Positions 10,845 to 22,095 of a DNA stretch of 64,000 nt are shown in pieces (the stretch's first letter is position 1; each line of letters opens with the position of its first letter). The notes under the pieces were generated by a model. It was not told where the DNA came from. It searched no databases and worked only from the letters and a program-made list of their open reading frames with translations. The stretch spans positions 21,745,501 through 21,809,500 of the forward strand of contig JAWQUS010000008.1 of assembly GCA_036365455.1 (NCBI GenBank), in the 5' to 3' direction. The position numbers and the translations under genes were made by a program. This DNA comes from Macrosoma leucophasiata (taxonomy: Eukaryota; Arthropoda; Insecta; Lepidoptera; Hedylidae).

Positions 10845-11063
10845 TGAGTGAAATAATAATAAAATACGCATACACTCACAGCCCCACAGTAGGTATAAAA
10901 CCTGTGTCGTGGGTGCCGTTATATATAAACAACACATATACAAACACCCATACCCGAAACAAATATCTGTAGGCCATACAAATATTTGTCCCGGAGCGGG
11001 GATCGAACCCGCGAACCTTCGAATCAAACAGTCAACTCACACCGCTGGACCAACCGGGTCGTC
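10845..11063 (-). mobile_element. tRNA-derived SINE, (ATT)n tail
   Basis: Reverse copy of the SINE at 2303-2530. The (AAT)n tail lies at the left end and the tRNA-like head, with B-box GGTTCGATCCC, at about 10992-11002. CGACCCGGTTGGTCCAGCGG forms the 5' end near 11063. This copy keeps both promoter boxes. Confidence 0.8.
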
Positions 11064-11352
11064 ATATTCAACGGAATAGATTATTCATGTTTACTTTTTG
11101 TTTATATGTATGTATATATGTATACATACATACATTAGTATTTTTGTATTATAATTATACATTTAAGTACTTATAAAAAATAATAATAAGTATACATTAG
11201 TAACTATACATTTATCTCATTCACATAATTATGTATTGTGTTATTGTTTTTATTTGTATGATAAACAAAAATAGTCCAAGTATCTATTTACAGTAGTCGC
11301 ACTTTTGTTTCGAATCGCCCGATCACTCGGTGCATAATATTGTGAATATTGC

Positions 11353-11520
11353 CGGTGAGTTTTGGCGGGAACCTTGAAAGATGCGTGTGGTGCTCTTAAT
11401 TTATTTCATTTTCTTGGTTTTTTTTTAGTCATATTAAACAAAGTTGATGGCATTTTGTTTGATATAAGCTTATTATAGTGCTCGTGTATAGTGAAATAGA
11501 ATAACAGTGTAATAGTAATA
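11353..11520 (+). repeat. 5' part of the 415-bp dispersed repeat
   Basis: GAGTTTTGGCGGGAACCTTG through GTGCTCGTGTATAGTGAAAT matches 6306-6460. The 3' part with the poly(A) is missing. Confidence 0.65.
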
Positions 11521-11925
11521 AATAGAATAACGTTTTAGTACAATGCAATGCCTACTTTAGTGATTTTCGCTTGGCACTGACTTCAAATCTATTAGTAAAT
11601 AGCACATATAAATAATAGGTAATATATAATTACAATTACAATGCTCATAATTTTATGAGCATTTTTTTTTTCTCAAAACGGCTAATATAAAATTTCTGGA
11701 CGTTATGAGGTCACCTTCGAGTTAAAACTTGTACCTAAATTTTGCGGTGAAATTAAAACATTTAAACATATCTTCCCGCATGCCCACAGTTGAACAACAT
11801 CTGAAGACATGTCATAATTGCCACGCTTGGTATGCGGATTGGTGTACGTAGTGGCGGCAGTCGTAGCGATGATGTTGCGGCCTATCCTACGTTATTGCAC
11901 ATACTAATCTTACTATAGAGGTTAT

Positions 11926-12333
11926 TACACGACACGGTATTCAGGGTCCGGCAGAAAGGTTGCCGCTTATTAAACTATCCGGTCGACAGGACTCAGTCAC
12001 AGTACAAATATAAACAGTATGGAAACTACGAACAAAACGTTGAAACAGCACAATCACACAAACATGCGCATCAACGAGGCCCCTAAGCGGTTCTCGCAAT
12101 GCTGCAGCTCCGAGTCACTCGCTACTCGACCATGCGCATGCTTGCGTGAGTGTGCCGTTTTGACCGTTTTGTACGTAGTTACCATACTGTTCATATTTGT
12201 ACTGTTTGTAATTAGGGCGTTAGGCTGACCGGGCCAATCCGGTCGCCCTTATTAGGGCCCTAACTCCCTAAATGTTATTACACTAGCCTGACCCTTGCTG
12301 CCGTACCCTGAATACCGTGCCGTGTTATGAGGC
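11926..12333. mobile_element. Composite foldback element with a nested MITE inside
   Basis: Outer inverted ends: ACACGACACGGTATTCAGGG near 11931 and CCCTGAATACCGTGCCGTGT near 12306-12325. A further inner arm (ATTTAGGGAGTTAGGGCCC in complement) matches the copy at 36136-36497. Inside, 11998-12205 is a second foldback whose own arms (ACAGTACAAATATRAACAGT…) pair over about 60 bp. The same pair of elements, one in the other, recurs at 36 kb, so the composite moved as a unit. Confidence 0.75.
11998..12205. mobile_element. ~210-bp foldback MITE (nested copy)
   Basis: CACAGTACAAATATAAACAG at the left and its complement CATATTTGTACTGT at the right extend through ACTACG..CAAAACGTTGAA and CGGCAC into a near-complete hairpin. 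It stands alone at 13072-13292, is nested again at 36249-36423, and is truncated at about 38275-38456. No ORF of meaning. Confidence 0.8.
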
Positions 12334-12339
12334 CATATG

Positions 12340-13065
12340 CCCTTGGAATATTGACCGCCATTGTTCGGTTGACGGACTGCACTAGCGGAAAAAAGTCTTC
12401 TTAGATCCTTTTTTATAGATAAAAAAAAGCTTCGAATGCTAAACTATATTCTATTACGCAACATAATCCACAAGCCGAAAGACAGAGATTAAATATCTGG
12501 TGCAAGTTTTCGAAAACAGTAACATGACAGTATTGAAATGAGTGCGACCTTGAAAGTGAACAATTGTCAATCCAAGTTAACGATAAAGATTTTTATTGAG
12601 CAAGCCCAGTGTGTGTTGCTTTACCAGCTGGTTGATTCAGTGGTTACGACATGAGTGCTGTCTGGTTGCGAGCTCGCCGTATGAGATTAACATTTGCACA
12701 TGGTTACATCTAGATGCGTATGAATCGCGCGAATCTTAAATGCGTCCTTGAAGTTTTAAGTGGCAGCGAAGAAAGCAATTTTATGGCATAGACAGGGAGC
12801 AAATGTGGCAGTAGTTCGCTTTCGTTTCTCCAACATTGAAACTAGATATGTGACACGTCTGTGTCTTCGCTGGGCGCTAAGTAAGAGACGGGCGCAAAGT
12901 TACCCAGACAACTTCACTCAACCATATTGTACATCTACGTCACAAATTCGTTTGATTAGGACCTCTTTGCATTAAGGTTTTCCTAGCGTTCGAGCGTACT
13001 CTACGACTACGAGTTAATTGAACTACTACACTGGACAAACACTAACGTGAGGAATCTCTAAGAGC
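12340..13065. other. No gene or recognised repeat
   Basis: Unique-looking sequence of mixed composition. A 71-codon open frame at 12760-12975 has no recognisable domain and no supporting splice context, so I do not call it. Confidence 0.4.
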
Positions 13066-13071
13066 TTTTAC

Positions 13072-13292
13072 CACAGTACAAATATGAACAGTATGGAAAC
13101 TATGTAAAAAACGTTGAAACGGCACACTCACATAATCATGCGCATCGACGCTCGAGTAGCGTGCGTCTCACTACTGCAGTACTTAACGCGAGAACCGCTT
13201 AGGGGCCTCGTCGATGCACATGTTTGTGTGAGTGTGCCGTTTCAACGTTTTGCACGTACTCGTAGTTTTCATACTGTTCATATTTGTACTGT
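13072..13292. mobile_element. ~220-bp foldback MITE, solo copy
   Basis: Solo copy of the element nested at 11998-12205. The left end CACAGTACAAATATGAACAG and right end (complement) ACTGTTCATATTTGTACTGT are intact. It shows that the inner element is independent of the larger composite. Confidence 0.8.
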
Positions 13293-13444
13293 GCTTTTAA
13301 GGACGATAGGCACTCTACATTAATCGACTGCTGCCACTGACGCTTAGCCGGCGCCATTGACGCGTTGTCGATTACGGTCCACAGATAGCGACGGCTCTAG
13401 TTGTATCTGCCGTCAACAATGTGCTCGTCTGTATGAGCCCTAAC

Positions 13445-13735
13445 TGCAGCTATATTTTACTGGTGATAGAGCTCCAGTGTCGTAACTCGAGGTCGCACGC
13501 ACCACCTCATTACCTAATCCATCTGTCGCCAAATGCTAGAATCCAGCTCAGTGATTCGGTTATATGGTAATGTATGGCTTTGTAATAACTATCAACAAAG
13601 GAATAGCTTAGGCCTTAGAGGTGATTACCCTGGTGGCACGTTTCTGCATTTTGACCTTTACTTTTGTGTAGATGTCTAAGGCCAGAATTCACTTACCATC
13701 AATGTGTACTGCATGTTTGTTTGTCACGACCGGAC
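13445..13735 (+). mobile_element. SINE-A, old diverged copy
   Basis: ACTGGTGATAGAGCTCCAGT at the start, CATTACCTAATC near 13506 and TTGCATTTTGACC-like text lead to ATCAATGTGTACTGCATG near 13700. It has many more substitutions than the copies at 15.8 kb or 50.7 kb and is therefore older. Confidence 0.65.
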
Positions 13736-14055
13736 CCACGCTCTCTGTCTTCTCCATTCGGGACTTGGGGAGATACATATTAATACAATAAGTAATTTAT
13801 TAAGATGTTAAAGTAGATATTTAAATATCTGCCATAAAATTGGAGCACTGATTATCACACGCACTTTCAATTTCTGTAGAGGATGCTACTGAATGCGAAA
13901 GTAAAAGTGGAATGAATTATGTAGCGTGTCGATTAAAGTAAGGTTTACACAGATAATAGTAGTTATTAGTAAACTGGCAAGTATCAGCTTGAATTGATCA
14001 CGGCACGTTCTCTAGCATAATAACTCAGTAGCAAATACTTTACAAAAGAAACTTT

Positions 14056-14218
14056 TAGCCTGGGTTTCACCAATTATTTACCACCAAGGTATTTGTTAAA
14101 GTTATTATAACATTTCACATCCTTCTCTAACTTTAACAGATTAACCTATAAGTTAGAGAAGGATGTGAAATGTTGCAATAACCTTTACTTTAACAAATAG
14201 TAGTGCAACCCAGGCTTA
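14056..14218. mobile_element. ~160-bp MITE, unexpanded relative of 3036-3726
   Basis: TAGCCTGGGTTTCACC at the left and GTGCAACCCAGGCTTA at the right are inverted. Within them CATTTCACATCCTTCTCTAAC and GTTAGAGAAGGATGTGAAAT are a second inverted pair. Between the inner arms is only TTTAACAGATTAACCTATAA, a single partial minisatellite unit. It serves as the 'before' state of the expanded element at 3 kb. Confidence 0.75.
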
Positions 14219-14430
14219 AACTTTACACATTTCATAGAAACATTTCTTTTGAGTATATGTAACGGTTTATTTTTTCGTTGAAAATGTAAGCCGCTTTGGG
14301 ATTGATTTCTGAAAAAACAAAAATCATCTTAGCCTTCTTACGAACCTTACCTTTACCTCTTAGAAGAATAGATGTAATTGTTTCAAAACATTGTTCAAAC
14401 GCTACATACTCAATATTACCTTAGTATATT

Positions 14431-14517
14431 GTGTGAATGTCTATAGGCTGCACTCATCACTTAACTTCAATGTGAACTGCATGCTTGTTTGCCATTTCCA
14501 TTACATAAAAAACACTA
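14431..14517 (+). mobile_element. SINE-A 3'-end fragment
   Basis: TGTGAATGTCTATAGGCTGC...ATCACTTAACTTCAATGTG...CATTACATAAAA matches the last third of SINE-A. The 5' part is missing, as expected of a 5'-truncated retroposon. Confidence 0.7.
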
Positions 14518-14524
14518 TTTAACA

Positions 14525-15480
14525 AGTCGATAAGTGGCTTAATGCCGGTCATTATCTTGAACTCCTAATCTAAACTTTGCATACCATGTACCAACTTGAA
14601 ATATAGGATAGCTTACATCTCAGTTAGTCGCAATATAATGTTAAGAACTACATTGCACCCTTCGACTACAGATTGCACCCGTTCGAAGCTGGTGCGGGCC
14701 GCTAGTTAATCTATAGGTATAACTAACGACTTAATTGCCTAAAATACACATCAAATACGTAAAATATAAGTACGTTACCTACCAAGAATCAGAGATTCGT
14801 TTATAAAATATAGATTAAGTAAAACATTTCTATATGGTTTACATTTGGTTATCATCTATTCAATGAAATTGAAAAAAACACACGATTAACGAATACAAAC
14901 CTGTTTGCTAAATAGAGTGAGAAGTATATCATTAAAAACTTCGATGCTTGCATACTTTCATTGCAAATTAATTATCACCGTAATTTCGTGAATCATTTTT
15001 CATGAAATCGGTTTCACAACTTAACACTGATACCGCACTGATATCTCACATCAGGGCTTGCCAAATTCGCGGTCAACACTTGGATGACAGGCCGAAATTT
15101 ACTCAAATAAATTAACAAAAACTTTTTATGTAAAAGTAAATTAATCCGCCAAATTATCGTAAGTAATGTCAAGTGTATTTTTATCAATGTTATCTTTTAT
15201 ACTAAGTTATTCCCGCGAATTTGTATGTGAACCTACGTTTTCAATGTGGAGTCTCTGTTTTCTTCTTCTGATTCTTTTTATATCAATGACCTATTTAAAA
15301 AAATGTGTTACATTATACCTGATAAAAAAAAAACTGATGAGACAGCCTGACATTATCTTCCTGCAAAATCTCTTCATTCCGCAGTATTTTTTTCTATTGT
15401 ATGGCAATGTATTTTTGTACTCCATGCCAATGAGAAATATTCTTATTTCTTCGCAGAGGAAGATGAAGATCTTTACATGT
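14525..15480. other. No gene recognised
   Basis: AT-rich sequence without a recognisable gene. A 130-codon open frame at 15166-15558 is mostly hydrophobic, low in complexity, and runs into a SINE copy. I treat it as chance. Confidence 0.4.
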
Positions 15481-15484
15481 AAAC

Positions 15485-15797
15485 GTAACTTCACGCCTGT
15501 TATCCCCGAAGGGGTAGGCAGAGGTAAATGCATGCATTTTCTTCGAAGAGGAAGATGAAGATCTTTAGATGTAAACGTAACTTCACGCCTGTAATCCCCG
15601 AAGGGGTAGGCAGAGGTGAGAGAAATGTATGCATTCAGTCATACATGCAAACACCCACGATTCGCCGGTTACGTTTTTGACCCATGTAACAGGTGGCGAG
15701 CCTTTTGCCATCTCCGGGCACATTAAAAACTCCGAGGTACTGGGAAACTTCCAGAAAATGGAAAAATCCCAACATCAACAGAACCAGAGATAAAGGA
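15485..15797 (-). mobile_element. SINE-B copies (partial plus larger), tail-to-tail stacked
   Basis: GTAACTTCACGCCTGTTATC...GAAGGGGTAGGCAGAGG occurs at 15485-15530 and again at 15570-15620. The larger copy goes on through CATACATGCAAACACCCACG, GTAACAGGTGGCGAGCC and TACTGGGAAACTTCCAGAAA. The short direct unit TTCTTCGAAGAGGAAGATGAAGATCTTTA-type (near 15448 and 15540) is duplicated with it. The tRNA-like head is absent because SINE-A begins at 15802. Confidence 0.7.
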
Positions 15798-15801
15798 TTT
15801 T

Positions 15802-16070
15802 ACTGGTGGTAGAGCTCCAGTGACAGAGCTCGCGGGCGTAGTCACCACCGCATTACCTAATATACTTGCCGCTAAATGGTAGTGTTCAGCACTATCGTGT
15901 GCCGGTAGGTGGTAATGTACGGCTCTGTAATTTCCGTTACAGAGGCATAATACCTTAGGCCTCCGAAGTGGTAACGCATCTGCTTTTTGACCTCTCGTCT
16001 TTGTGTGGATGTCTATAGGCTGCAGTCATCACTTAACATCAATGTGAACTGCATGCTTGTTTGCTACCCC
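15802..16070 (+). mobile_element. SINE-A, near full length
   Basis: Starts ACTGGTGGTAGAGCTCCAGT, contains GCGGGCGTAGTCACCACCGC and TGTACGGCTCTGTAATTTCC, and ends CATCAATGTGAACTGCATGC. The last bases and poly(A) are missing. It was inserted in, or fused to, the SINE-B copy just upstream. Confidence 0.75.
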
Positions 16071-16079
16071 CCACTTAGT

Positions 16080-16205
16080 GGCCTGATGACCTGGTGGAGG
16101 TTGCGGGCAATAGCTGGATGATGATGATGAAAGTGGGCCAGGACCGTTCGCCGTGGCAATTTTTGGGGAAGGCCTTTCTCCAGTATTGAACGTTTTTTAG
16201 CTGAT
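16080..16205 (+). pseudogene. LINE 3'-end fragment (RTE-like)
   Basis: The plus strand reads ...KVGQDRSPWQFLGKAFLQY..., which resembles the last residues of RTE-like ORF2 proteins ('QDR..W...GEAF.QQW'). A (GAT)n run at 16118 precedes it. Only about 40 codons remain. Confidence 0.45.
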
Positions 16206-16513
16206 GATCGTGTTCCGATTTGATGATAATATACATAATTTCCAACACAGCGGTAAGTTTCAGCCTCAGTAGTGGCAATGCATCTCTCATCACCTGCAAT
16301 GACACCTTATGTGTAATGTCACTAATTCTCTTCAGATTGAATATTCCTTTACAATCAATATGATGTGAATGCTTGAGTACTAGTATTTTTATACATAAAA
16401 ATGAAATTGCTGTGTGATTATCTGCAAGTATATCTAAATATGGATTGGTTTTTAAATACGTATAATAATAATTGACATGTTCGTTTTCTTTAGACTGTGA
16501 TAATACTGTGGTG

Positions 16514-16826
16514 CATAGAGCAACACGGGCGGAACCACGGCGGACCGGAGGGGAGTAGCCATATGCAGGCTTTCCCCTCTGGCAAAGTACAAAACCAAAT
16601 GGTCCTATGACTGTCGCCCAGATGTTTAAATGGATGCTTGAAATTGTTTATGTATTTCGTTAGAGTCAAGGTGTGAGTTTCGTAGTAATAGACGATTCTT
16701 GTGGTGTGTGTGTGTCACACGTATTTCCTCCCGCAAAAAATGACAGACTGTTTTGCATCGGTAATAGACGCTATGGCTACTCCCCTCCGGTCCGTCGCGG
16801 CGGCCGGTGGCTCGTGTTGCTCTATG
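16514..16826. mobile_element. hAT-like MITE, 313 bp, 8-bp TSD
   Basis: Ends CATAGAGCAACACGG and CCGTGTTGCTCTATG-type are inverted, and the arms extend through CGGACCGGAGGGGAGTAGCC. The flanks CTGTGGTG|CATAGAG and CTCTATG|CTGTGGTG give an 8-bp target duplication. Relatives lie at 34798-35116, 49680-49969 and 54304-54600. The interior (…TAGACGATT.TTGTGGTGTGTG…) has no transposase. hAT assignment follows from TSD length and short CA...TG ends. Confidence 0.85.
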
Positions 16827-16989
16827 CTGTGGTGCAACGGTGCAAGGAACTGCTCTTGACAATGAATCATTCGACTGTCGATAACCTTTCATAATTGGCA
16901 GTGTTGCATGGTTCAAGTGATATAACACGAATCATGCCTTTTAAGCAGTAAAGTTCAAACGATTGACAATGAGTTTTACTTATTCTTAA

Positions 16990-17245
16990 TATACATTATC
17001 GCTGACGTCGGGACGTGACGACCCCACCGCCCACCAGCGGAAGAATTTTCTTCTACTAGAGGAGAGTCTTCCACTCAGTCAGCTAACCGAACAGGAAGCT
17101 ACTGGGGCGGTAGTAAGTGCAATAACGCAAGACGGACAGCAGCGTCTTGCGATAAAACTACCGCCACTGCGATTGCCAATCCGCATGCCAATTATGGCAT
17201 ATCCCCTTTATTAGCCCAGCAGTGGGTGTAATGATGACTTATTCA
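16990..17245 (+). repeat. GC-rich retroposon-like fragment
   Basis: The piece ends GCATATCCCCTTTATTAGCCCAGCAGTGGG, the style of lepidopteran LINE 3' ends ('...GISP..AQQW' when read in frame). Inverted pieces GGGGCGGTAGTAAGTGCAA and TTGCGATAAAACTACCGCC flank its middle. It may be a LINE remnant or a degraded foldback. Confidence 0.4.
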
Positions 17246-17249
17246 TAAA

Positions 17250-19970
17250 CGTAAACAATGGATATTTTCTTTACGTTTTTGGCATTTCAAAAAGTTGGTA
17301 TGATATATTATCCTTTAATAACTAAACTTTATATTAGATTGGTGGGCCGGGCGATGCGTCTTGCTTTGCGAATCAGTCGGATTTTGTGCGGGTACCAACT
17401 CAGGGGAGCAGTCGTGTTTATGCGCCGACGTCACTGGCAGATTGTTTGCCGAGCCTTTTGCTATATTGTCAGCGCACTTGGGGATTAGTGGTTCCTACTA
17501 AAACGTTAAATGGGCCACCGTTATCGCGAAACTACGTTAAGGCAAACGACGGTGTGTGTCGACCGTCGACGGTGGGACGCTACAAGTTCCCAGTAACCAC
17601 CGACGTTGCTCTGATTGGCCATAATTGATTTTCTCGTGAACGAACTTCTTTCACCGAACGTGAATGTCGCTTACATGGGTATATTCAGAATTAAGATTTG
17701 ACATTTATCTTATAGACGGCTTTTGAATTAGAAGTGCGACGAAAATACTCTAGTTCTAACATCTGCATTTTTATTCGACTTAGTCCTAAAGAACGTTTTG
17801 TGCTTGTTTTGAATTTAAGTGAGTAGGTACGCTGAAACGTTAAGTGATTTCACTATTATATAATTTAATGTTCAAATTATGTTCTATTTTCGTCGATTAA
17901 GGTCTTTTTGTGAACAGCATCATAGTACCCAACATCGTGGGTTTTCTCACAATAGTGTTAAGTTGAATGAAGCTGGTGGAGTAGAAGTAATATTCAGTAA
18001 TGGCTTGGTGTAAGTTTTGCCAAACGTAAAATACGCATGAGCAAAATAGAATTAACTCGTGCGTACGTGTTTAGAAATCTATGGTAGGTATGAGATTTTT
18101 CGCAGTTTAATATGAAAAAAGAAATTCTTCCTGTGGCTACCCGCTTGGTATGATTCTATTGATAAAGCTTTTTTCGTAACATCTTTGATTTGCGATTCCT
18201 TCACTACGCTATTTATACCAAACACCTTCACATTGTACAATTTGTGCATTTCCAACACGATTAACATTTCTTAGGGTTCCGCAACTCGAAAGGAAAATTT
18301 GCCATTTTTATTAGTTTACACGTACGTTTGCCTGTATGCCAATATTCTGCGAAAGCATCTGATGGACCGATTGAGATGAAATCTGGTAGGTACACAAATG
18401 TAAATGAGTCAAAAAAAATATTAATCCTAAACATGGGGCCTATTTTTGGGGATAAATTGGAATGAAAGATTAAAGTTTTTCAAACTATGTTGTACAATAT
18501 ATCGTGAGATATTTCTTGTTGTGTAGGGATCTCAAAGTTATTCAGACATTTTTTAATAATTTTAATATTATTGATAGTATTGAAGAATAAAAAACAAAAA
18601 TTAACCTGACCTCCCTATGAAGCTATTGGGACAAACATTTTGAAAAAAAACTGAAGACAGTTCTTTACCAATAGATTAAAGATAAATTTATAAAAAATGT
18701 GGTATTTTTAACAGAAAATTAATTAATTGTAAGGAACGCTGTGAACGTCCTTCTCGCACTTGGCTATTATTTTTTTATTTTATTATGTTTACCACAAATC
18801 TTGTCCATGTTACACGCATGAAAGATTTTCTATTCATCTAATATCGTCCGATTTCATATTTTTCGCCACGAAAATAAGTGGTCCGTATTACACATTACAC
18901 AGACGACTTATTTTTGTTGAAATTGGTCATAACATTCTGCTTTACCTTTACGAGTATAATAATGAAACCACGATTTTTTACATTCTCAAAATAATTAACT
19001 ATCAAGAATCTACGTCATTCTACTAATGCATCAAAAATTTAGAACAAAGAGCTAGTTATAGTCTAGTTGGTATTGTTGGATTTAAGCTTTTTTTAAAAAA
19101 AATATATCATGGAATACTAATCTCTAGATTCTAACGTCTAGATTTAGACTGATGATGCACTATATGTTAGCATATTTATTAAATATTCCACACTGCGCTT
19201 TTTCAGGACTATGCAGTAAATAGGAAAATAAATGCATGCCGTCGAAATATTGAAAATTCTCTATATTAAGCTGAACCTTCTTAAAGATAATAATCATTAA
19301 TGTTAAACTATCCCAGAAAAATAAAGCTATTGTTGGCGTTGCGTGGGTTTTAAAAGAAATGAATGTAGAAGCAGGAAATAATACATCAACGGACACGAAC
19401 TGCGCATTTGATTCATTAATATTTCTTTTAGATAAATGATATTATTATCCAGTTTATCGACAAGAAACACCTACTTAAGAAAAACATACTTAACAGACAC
19501 TTGCTTAGGAAAAGAATATTTTTTTAAAGAAATATTTTTTTTAGAAAACATCCTAAAAACTAACAACCATAAATATGTTTCCGCATTAACATCTCAATCT
19601 ACTAACACGTATTGTTTTGAATATAACAATAGCTTAAAAAATAATGTTAACTGTAGATAAATATGGTTGAAATGAATGTACATGTAGCGTCCACTACATT
19701 AAGGCGCCAACTAGTGGAACACAATGAAAAACCTTACAGTACTCGTCTAGTACGTTAGATGGCGTGCAATCGAATTACATCGCACATACGAAGATTACTC
19801 AAGAGTTGCCATATATACAACTTCCCAACGTCAATCGGTGGGCCGCGGCCCGCCAGGCGCTACCACCTCGCCTGGTCGGAGGATCCTCCCTTTTCGCCGG
19901 AGGAACACTTCCACCTGTTCCTCCACATACACATATCACGAAGCATTACCAATAGTAGCTATCAAAGTAA
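17250..19970. other. No gene recognised
   Basis: Mostly AT-rich unique sequence. Near 18268 a 'TTAGGGTTCCGCAACTCG' phrase matches the common 'GGGTTCCG' retroposon tail style. A short GC-rich stretch at 19835-19915 keeps several frames open (residues such as GGPRPARRYHLAWSEDPP) but has no recognisable homology and no splice partners. Confidence 0.4.
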
Positions 19971-19974
19971 AAAA

Positions 19975-20600
19975 AACGAATAACTTACATTTGGAGCATT
20001 GCCCTATACGTAAGTGTGACCTGGACCTTGACGCAGAACAGAAGGATAGGGATCGATTGGAGGCATTTAAAATGCGGTCCTGAAGGAGTATAGAGAGAAT
20101 AGAGCTCCAGTGACGGAGCTCGCGGGCGTAGGCACCACCGCATTACCTAATATACTTGCCGCTAAATGGCAGTGTTCATCACTATCGTGTTCCGGTCAGG
20201 TGGTAATGTATGGCCCTGTGATTTCCGGCACAGAGGCATAACACCTTAGGCCTCAGGAGTGGTAACGCATCGGCATTTTGACCTAGGTCTTTCTGTAAGT
20301 GTCTTAAGGCTGCAGTCATCACTTAACATCAATGTGAACTGCAAGCGTGTTTGCCACTTTCATTACATAAAAAAAGAATCAGCTGGATGGAGAAAAACCA
20401 ATGAATAGGTACTATGACACCACGATTACATCATGATAATAATGAAAGGGAAAATTGAAATAAAGAGAAGCGGTGGGAGACCAAGAAGTTACATAAATCA
20501 TGTAAAGGAAAAAGTAAAAGTTGTGTCGTTAAGAAGTTAGCACAGGATAGAGAACACTCTCGGTTATTCCACCGACAAGAGCACAGCTCTTAAATATAGA
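19975..20600 (+). pseudogene. LINE ORF2 C-terminal fragment (RTE-like), split by SINE-A
   Basis: Before the SINE the frame reads DLDAEQKDRDRLEAFKMRS*RSIERI. After it the frame reads ISWMEKNQ...IKRSGGRPRSYINHVKEKV...STDKSTALK. This matches the usual order of RTE-like ORF2 ends: '.RLEAFEMR.LR.I.RI.W....N..' then 'GK.EGKR.RGRP...YI..'. One reading unit has been opened by the SINE-A copy at 20100-20372. Stops and frame changes show it was dead or has decayed since. Confidence 0.7.
20100..20372 (+). mobile_element. SINE-A inserted in a LINE
   Basis: Starts AGAGCTCCAGTGACGGAGCT and ends CATTACATAAAAAAAGAAT. The host sequence AGAAT before the insertion recurs just after the poly(A), a short target duplication of at least 5 bp. 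The copy is well preserved and so younger than its LINE host. Confidence 0.8.
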
Positions 20601-20784
20601 AGAAGAAGATATTTTTATGTCATAAAAATGTATATAAAAAACACTCTCTGACTACCTCGTTACGGACCTGGCGTGAAGATACATACGAGTACATTAAAAT
20701 AAAAAGTGTATTGCGAGAATAGCCGACAATGTTAATTAAGTAACTTGTCACGTTCTGTTAATTATGTACAAAATCGAATTAACG

Positions 20785-20839
20785 TGTTCGTCTCCCGCAT
20801 CTAAGCATTAGTGTTTAGATGTGTGACGGGAGACGAACA
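20785..20839. repeat. Hairpin with ~24-bp arms
   Basis: TGTTCGTCTCCCGCATCTAA at 20785 pairs with TTAGATG..TGACGGGAGACGAACA ending at 20839, with a small bulge and a short loop. Origin unknown. Confidence 0.7.
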
Positions 20840-20859
20840 TGAAATCGTTAGACTAAACT

Positions 20860-21350
20860 AGGATGAAGGAACAAATTGCAATCTAAGTCTTGAGTCTAAT
20901 CGGTGTCTATTGCAACCCTAATTTTAATACTCCGAGCGGCTGTGATCCTTGAGACTTCTCACTGAATTCAATATAGTATCACGTAGATACTATTTTAGCC
21001 TCTATTCCAAGCCACCGTCTCTTTTCCTACACCGTACTACCCGCCGAAGAGAGAATTTCCACCGTCACCGACTGGACACCTGGCAATGTTCAACGGTGCG
21101 GTTCTCACGTTCGTTTTTGTCCAGAACGTGTAAATTGTGGACGTGTGAATTCTCTCTGAGGTGTTTCCTCGGTGCTACAATATAAGATTTTTCTAAAATG
21201 GCGTCGAAAGAGTCCTTCAGGTCTGGCAGCGCATTGGCGACTCCCCTGGTGTTGCAAATGTTCATAGGCGACGGTGACTACTTTCCATCAGGTGACCCGT
21301 CTGCTGGTCTGTCAATCCTTAGACATAAAAAAAAATAAAAAAGCTCACCG
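20860..21350 (+). mobile_element. Retroposon family E, poly(A)-tailed
   Basis: Includes TAATACTCCGAGCGGCTGTG near 20925, GGCAGCGCATTGGCGACTCC near 21226 and CATCAGGTGACCCGTCTGCT near 21287, then an A-rich tail at 21330. Related pieces lie at 21978-22095, 40545-40650, 46105-46205 (reverse) and 63120-63365. 'GGTGACCCGTCTGCT' followed by an A-rich tail is a frequent lepidopteran SINE/LINE ending. Confidence 0.6.
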
Positions 21351-21977
21351 TTATCGCTTATAATAATATTATGATCACATAATTGTAACATTCAGAATTA
21401 ACTTGTAACCCCCAGACTAAAGGATTCTTATTCCTCTAATTCATTTATGAGCTTGTTACTAACAAGTTCGCCGTTAGTCTATTGAGTCTATTCCATATTT
21501 TTAATTATTATGATCGGCATTAAGTCCAGCACCGAGTTCAAGAATGGCCAATATAAGTATAGTTTCTTAAATAACTTTAAATATTCATTTATTAAAAAAA
21601 TATATTTGAGATCCTACTAATAAAAACCTTCATTTGATATGTCACACAACATAGCAAGACCCTTTTTAACAAATTAGATTTATCACCTAAAATATCAGCA
21701 TGGTAAAATAAAATCTTAAAATTCATCGATTTACACTGCATTCATGTTTGGATTTACTTATTTAGGTGGGTTACACATGGGTATTAAATTCAGCGCAATC
21801 AACCCAAGTACTATTGGAACAGATTAGTTGTGTTGTAAGAGACAGGCGCATGAGTGATCTTATAAGAGATCATGTCTCTTTGTGGTACAGAACCCTAACA
21901 ACAAAACATTCTTGACGAACGACGGGTGAACTCATAATAATGCATCACGCAATACCGAGAGATAAGCTTCAATCAAA

Positions 21978-22095
21978 TTAGGACGAATGAATAGTGAATT
22001 GCAATCTAACTCTTGAGTCTAATTGGTGTATATTGCAACGCTAATTTCAATACTCCGAGCGCCCGTGATCCTTGAAATTTCTCATCGAGTTAAAC
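21978..22095 (+). repeat. Fragment of retroposon family E
   Basis: TTGCAATCTAACTCTTGAGT...TACTCCGAGCGCCCGTGATC repeats the 5' part of the copy at 20860. It breaks off after CTCATCGAGTTAA. Confidence 0.6.

Noticed and set aside
12019..12228. Small open frames in foldback MITEs (also near 13114, 36235, 34884, 54398, 16626)
   Set aside because: They repeat at each MITE copy and on both strands because the elements are palindromic; none shows domain features.
15166..15558. 130-codon hydrophobic open frame
   Set aside because: Low-complexity AT-driven composition, runs into a SINE-B copy, no splice or homology support.
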